From Bacteroidales bacterium (lineage in GTDB: Bacteria; Bacteroidota; Bacteroidia; Bacteroidales; UBA932): a stretch of 53,628 nucleotides of DNA. The notes under the pieces are model-generated. The model had not been told where the DNA came from. It did not search any database and saw nothing but the letters and a program-made list of their open reading frames with translations. Shown piece after piece: positions 51,548-53,628 of this stretch; within the stretch, counting starts at the first letter, position 1, and each line of letters begins with the position of its first letter. The stretch lies in contig JAFZIO010000058.1 in the NCBI GenBank assembly GCA_017554335.1, positions 1-53,628 on the forward strand, in the 5' to 3' direction. The position numbers and the translations under genes are program-made.

Positions 51548-53164
51548 ATGAAGTACGACATTCTGGTTATCGGAGCCGGCGCCTCCGGACTCATGGCAGC
51601 ATATTCCGCAGCACGCAGCGCGGCAGAAAAAGGGAACGACCTGAGGGTCTGCGTCCTGGAAAAAATGCCCCGCCCGGGCCGGAAGATCATGATTACCGGC
51701 AAGGGACGTTGCAACTTCACCAACATGAAAGACTGGAATGCCTTCTCCGCCCACGTGCGTTCAGGCTCCAAGTTCCTCCGTTCGGCCTTCTACAGCCTCC
51801 CGCCCGAGCGCCTGGCCGACTTCTTCCGCGAGCACGGCATGGAAAGCGTCGTGGAACGTGGCGACCGGGCCTTCCCCGCATCCCACCGTTCGGCCGACGT
51901 GGTTGACGCGCTGGTGAACGCCTGCCACGGCGTCGGCGTCGTCATTCAGACGGAAGCGGAGGTCGTCTCGATAGAGCCGACTGACGCAAACGGGCAGGAA
52001 ATGCGGCAAAAGCTGTCAGAAACGACCGAAAATGACGCAAACGGGCAGGATTTGAGGCAAAAGCTGTCAGGATCGACCGAAATTGACGCAAACGGGCAGG
52101 ATTTGAGGCAAAAGCTGTCAGGCGGCTTCAAGATAACGTTGAAGGACGGAACCGAGCACAAGTGCGGCAAGCTGATTATCGCCACCGGCGGCCTCAGCTA
52201 CCCAGGAACGGGCAGCACAGGCGACGGCCTCCGCTGGGCCGGAGAAATGGGGCACAACGTCACGCCGCTCTTCCCGTCGCTGACGGCGCTCGTACCAAGG
52301 GGCTACAAGGAGATCCTTCGCTCCGCTCAGGATGACAGGGGAAGCGAGCTGCCGTCCGCTGCCGAATCCACATCGGCGCCGCCCCTCCCCCGCCACATCC
52401 CCCGCGAGACGCCGCTCACCGAGACCGGCCAGAAATTCTGCGGCATACAACTGAAGAACATAGGCGCGCGCCTGCTGGTCCAGGGAACCGAAGCCGGAGC
52501 CGAATTCGGCGACATAGACTTCACCGACGGCGGCATCGAAGGGCCGCTCGGCTTCCAGCTGAGCCGCAAGGCCGTCAAATCCCTCATCAACGGTTCCCGC
52601 GTGACCCTGGAACTCGACCTCAAGCCCGGAGTGAGCCTCACCGAACTCACCACCCGCGTCAAGGAGCTCTGGGAAGAAATCGCCCGCGACCCCAGAAGCG
52701 CCCGCATCAAAGAAAAGGAACGCTGCCGCATACTGCTCGGCAAGCTGATGCCGTGGGAACTCATCCCCGCCTTCACCGCCACGCACCCGGAAATAATCAC
52801 CCTCGAACGCCGCGGGCGTGCCGACACCAAAGTCTGGGTGAACCTCGTCAGCATAGCCAAAGCCCTCAAAGAGTGGCGTTTCGACATCGACGGATACGTA
52901 GGATGGGAGCGGGCGGTCATCACCGCCGGCGGCGTAAGCCTCGACGAAATTATCCCCAAGACCATGGAGTCCCGCCTCGTGCCCGGCCTCTACTTCTGCG
53001 GCGAGGCCCTCGACATCGACGCCGACACGGGAGGCTACAACCTCCAGCTGGCGTTCTGCACCGGCTGGTTAGCCGGGCAGACCGCCGCAGGACGCTGGGA
53101 TGAGCGAAGCGAAGGTTCTGCCGCGGCAGTCCCCCTGCAAGCGAAGCGGCGCAGCAATAGCTAG
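51548..53164 (+). CDS. NAD(P)/FAD-dependent oxidoreductase (HI0933/BaiN family) with repeat insertions
   Basis: A 538-aa flavoprotein. The FAD-binding start DILVIGAGASGLMAA, the motif GRKIMITGKGRCNFTN and the C-terminal RPGLYFCGE-like VPGLYFCGEALDIDADTGGYN identify the HI0933/YhiN family. Natural substrate is unknown for most members; one relative reduces bile acid intermediates. It is about 120 residues longer than the family norm (about 400-420). The excess lies in three places: a 17-residue tandem repeat at about 146-192, an inserted segment at about 255-297 that starts with ILRSAQDD, and a tail from about 518. The frame is intact throughout. Its stop overlaps the convergent trkA stop by 4 nt. 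Confidence 0.86.
   Translation: MKYDILVIGAGASGLMAAYSAARSAAEKGNDLRVCVLEKMPRPGRKIMITGKGRCNFTNMKDWNAFSAHVRSGSKFLRSAFYSLPPERLADFFREHGMESVVERGDRAFPASHRSADVVDALVNACHGVGVVIQTEAEVVSIEPTDANGQEMRQKLSETTENDANGQDLRQKLSGSTEIDANGQDLRQKLSGGFKITLKDGTEHKCGKLIIATGGLSYPGTGSTGDGLRWAGEMGHNVTPLFPSLTALVPRGYKEILRSAQDDRGSELPSAAESTSAPPLPRHIPRETPLTETGQKFCGIQLKNIGARLLVQGTEAGAEFGDIDFTDGGIEGPLGFQLSRKAVKSLINGSRVTLELDLKPGVSLTELTTRVKELWEEIARDPRSARIKEKERCRILLGKLMPWELIPAFTATHPEIITLERRGRADTKVWVNLVSIAKALKEWRFDIDGYVGWERAVITAGGVSLDEIIPKTMESRLVPGLYFCGEALDIDADTGGYNLQLAFCTGWLAGQTAAGRWDERSEGSAAAVPLQAKRRSNS
51983..52122 (+). repeat. Tandem 51-bp repeat inside the flavoprotein gene
   Basis: Two full units (51983-52033, 52034-52084) and a partial third (52085-52122). 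Each begins GACGCAAACGGGCAGGA and contains GGCAAAAGCTGTCAG. A unit equals 17 codons, so copy number can change without breaking the frame. Units 2 and 3 are nearly identical; unit 1 differs at several bases. Confidence 0.92.
52312..52336 (+). repeat. REP-like palindromic repeat inside the flavoprotein gene
   Basis: GATCCTTCGCTCCGCTCAGG followed by ATGAC; ATCCT and AGGAT form the ends of an imperfect palindrome. This wording is known as a dispersed repeat in many bacterial genomes and here is translated as EILRSAQDD. Confidence 0.7.
53110..53155 (-). repeat. Dispersed repeat, copy B
   Basis: Reverse complement of this stretch matches 660-701 (see that entry). Here it supplies the last residues of the flavoprotein reading frame, where the family would normally already have ended. 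Confidence 0.55.
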
Positions 53165-53628
53165 GCCTTAAAGAATTTGTCGATCTCCTTGATTGTTTGC
53201 GGCATGGCGAAGATAGCCACGCGGTCGTAATCCTCGATACGGGTATCGCCGACGGCGATGAATGAATCGCTGCCGCGGACCACGCCGGCGATAATGGCAT
53301 TGGCCGGGAAGTTCAGATCCTTCAGCGGCTTCTTTGTAATGGCGCTGCCGGGAGCCACGGTATACTCGATAATCTCCGCATTGCTCCCCGACATATACTT
53401 CACAAAACGCGCCTTCCCCGAAAGCGTAAACTTGAAAATCTTGCCGGCAGTAATAAGCTTCTTGTTTATAACCGTATCCACACCCATCTCCTCCGCCAGC
53501 CGGATATACTCAATATTCTCAACCTCGGCAATAGTACGCGGCACACCGAACTTCTTGGCAACCACGCAAGACAACACATTGCTCTCGTCGCTATCCGTAA
53601 GCGCAATGAAAGCATCGTAATCGCTGAT
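53161..53628 (-). CDS. trkA: TrkA-type potassium channel/transporter regulatory subunit, C-terminal part
   Basis: The frame is open to the window edge, so the N-terminus is outside; 155 C-terminal residues are seen. TrkA binds NAD(H) or ATP and controls potassium uptake by TrkH. Visible are the end of a Rossmann RCK-N domain (AFIALTDSDESNVLSC, VAKKFGVPRTIAEV) and a complete RCK-C domain (IIEYTVAPGSAITKKPLKDL near the middle, then VAIFAMPQTIKEIDKFF). TrkA of the usual length has two such pairs; this would be the second. It is convergent with the flavoprotein. Confidence 0.9.
   Translation of the reverse strand: MSDYDAFIALTDSDESNVLSCVVAKKFGVPRTIAEVENIEYIRLAEEMGVDTVINKKLITAGKIFKFTLSGKARFVKYMSGSNAEIIEYTVAPGSAITKKPLKDLNFPANAIIAGVVRGSDSFIAVGDTRIEDYDRVAIFAMPQTIKEIDKFFKA

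Noticed and set aside
51983-52122. CRISPR-like array
   Set aside because: Three contiguous 51-bp units without unique spacers and inside an open reading frame; a tandem repeat, not CRISPR.

Overview
The window comes from a Bacteroidota genome, most likely Bacteroidales; a Rikenellaceae-like lineage is possible but the sequence does not fix the family. The clues are repeated promoters with a TTTG or TTG box 19-20 nt before TAnnTTTG, no Shine-Dalgarno pattern at starts, many lipoproteins with acidic residues after the lipobox, a type V pilus locus, a split glycine decarboxylase, and L31 type B. No rRNA, insertion sequence, phage or CRISPR array was seen. Apart from its repeats and a few lineage-specific loci it reads as ordinary chromosome.

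Layout. Positions 1-3.7 kb: the end of a PmbA/TldD protease, tRNA-Glu(CTC), a secreted NUC1-type nuclease lipoprotein preceded by a 44-aa peptide, and rpmE2. 3.7-8.8 kb: a minus-strand operon glmM, NamZ/DUF1343-like, SGNH lipoprotein (cell wall). 8.8-21.8 kb: an M20 peptidase facing the operon gyrB, alpha-oxoamine synthase, SDR, PgpH-like HD protein, trigger factor; then a TPR protein and a beta-barrel. 21.9-24.8 kb: FtsE-like ATPase, phosphohexomutase and cdd, followed by the SRP RNA on the other strand. 24.9-32.8 kb: gcvT-gcvH-gcvPA-gcvPB followed by a metallophosphoesterase and an SDR, with lplA and an unknown gene just upstream. The lipoate ligase could serve GcvH.

32.9-41.2 kb: an arginase-fold protein, a type V pilus operon headed by a small SSB, a zinc-finger-like protein, a bactofilin and secA. 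41.3-46.2 kb: a surface polysaccharide cluster (two GT2 enzymes, a DUF616-like transferase, and a flippase fused to an ATP-grasp domain). 46.3-53.6 kb: tRNA-Gly(CCC), a TMEM43 protein, a structured 0.8 kb non-genic stretch with small transcripts, a large multidomain lipoprotein preceded by a 45-aa peptide, a BaiN/HI0933-type flavoprotein and a partial TrkA.

Two patterns look least described. First, palindromic or tandem repeats sit in frame inside three otherwise conserved proteins (GcvPB, the flippase and the flavoprotein) and add 35-50 residues in likely surface loops. Second, two related acidic peptides of 44 and 45 residues each start the transcript of a large surface lipoprotein. Other points of interest are a trigger factor that appears to lack its PPIase domain, a likely sphingolipid or sulfonolipid enzyme pair inside the gyrB operon, and several promoters placed so close to the ATG that the messages should be leaderless or nearly so.
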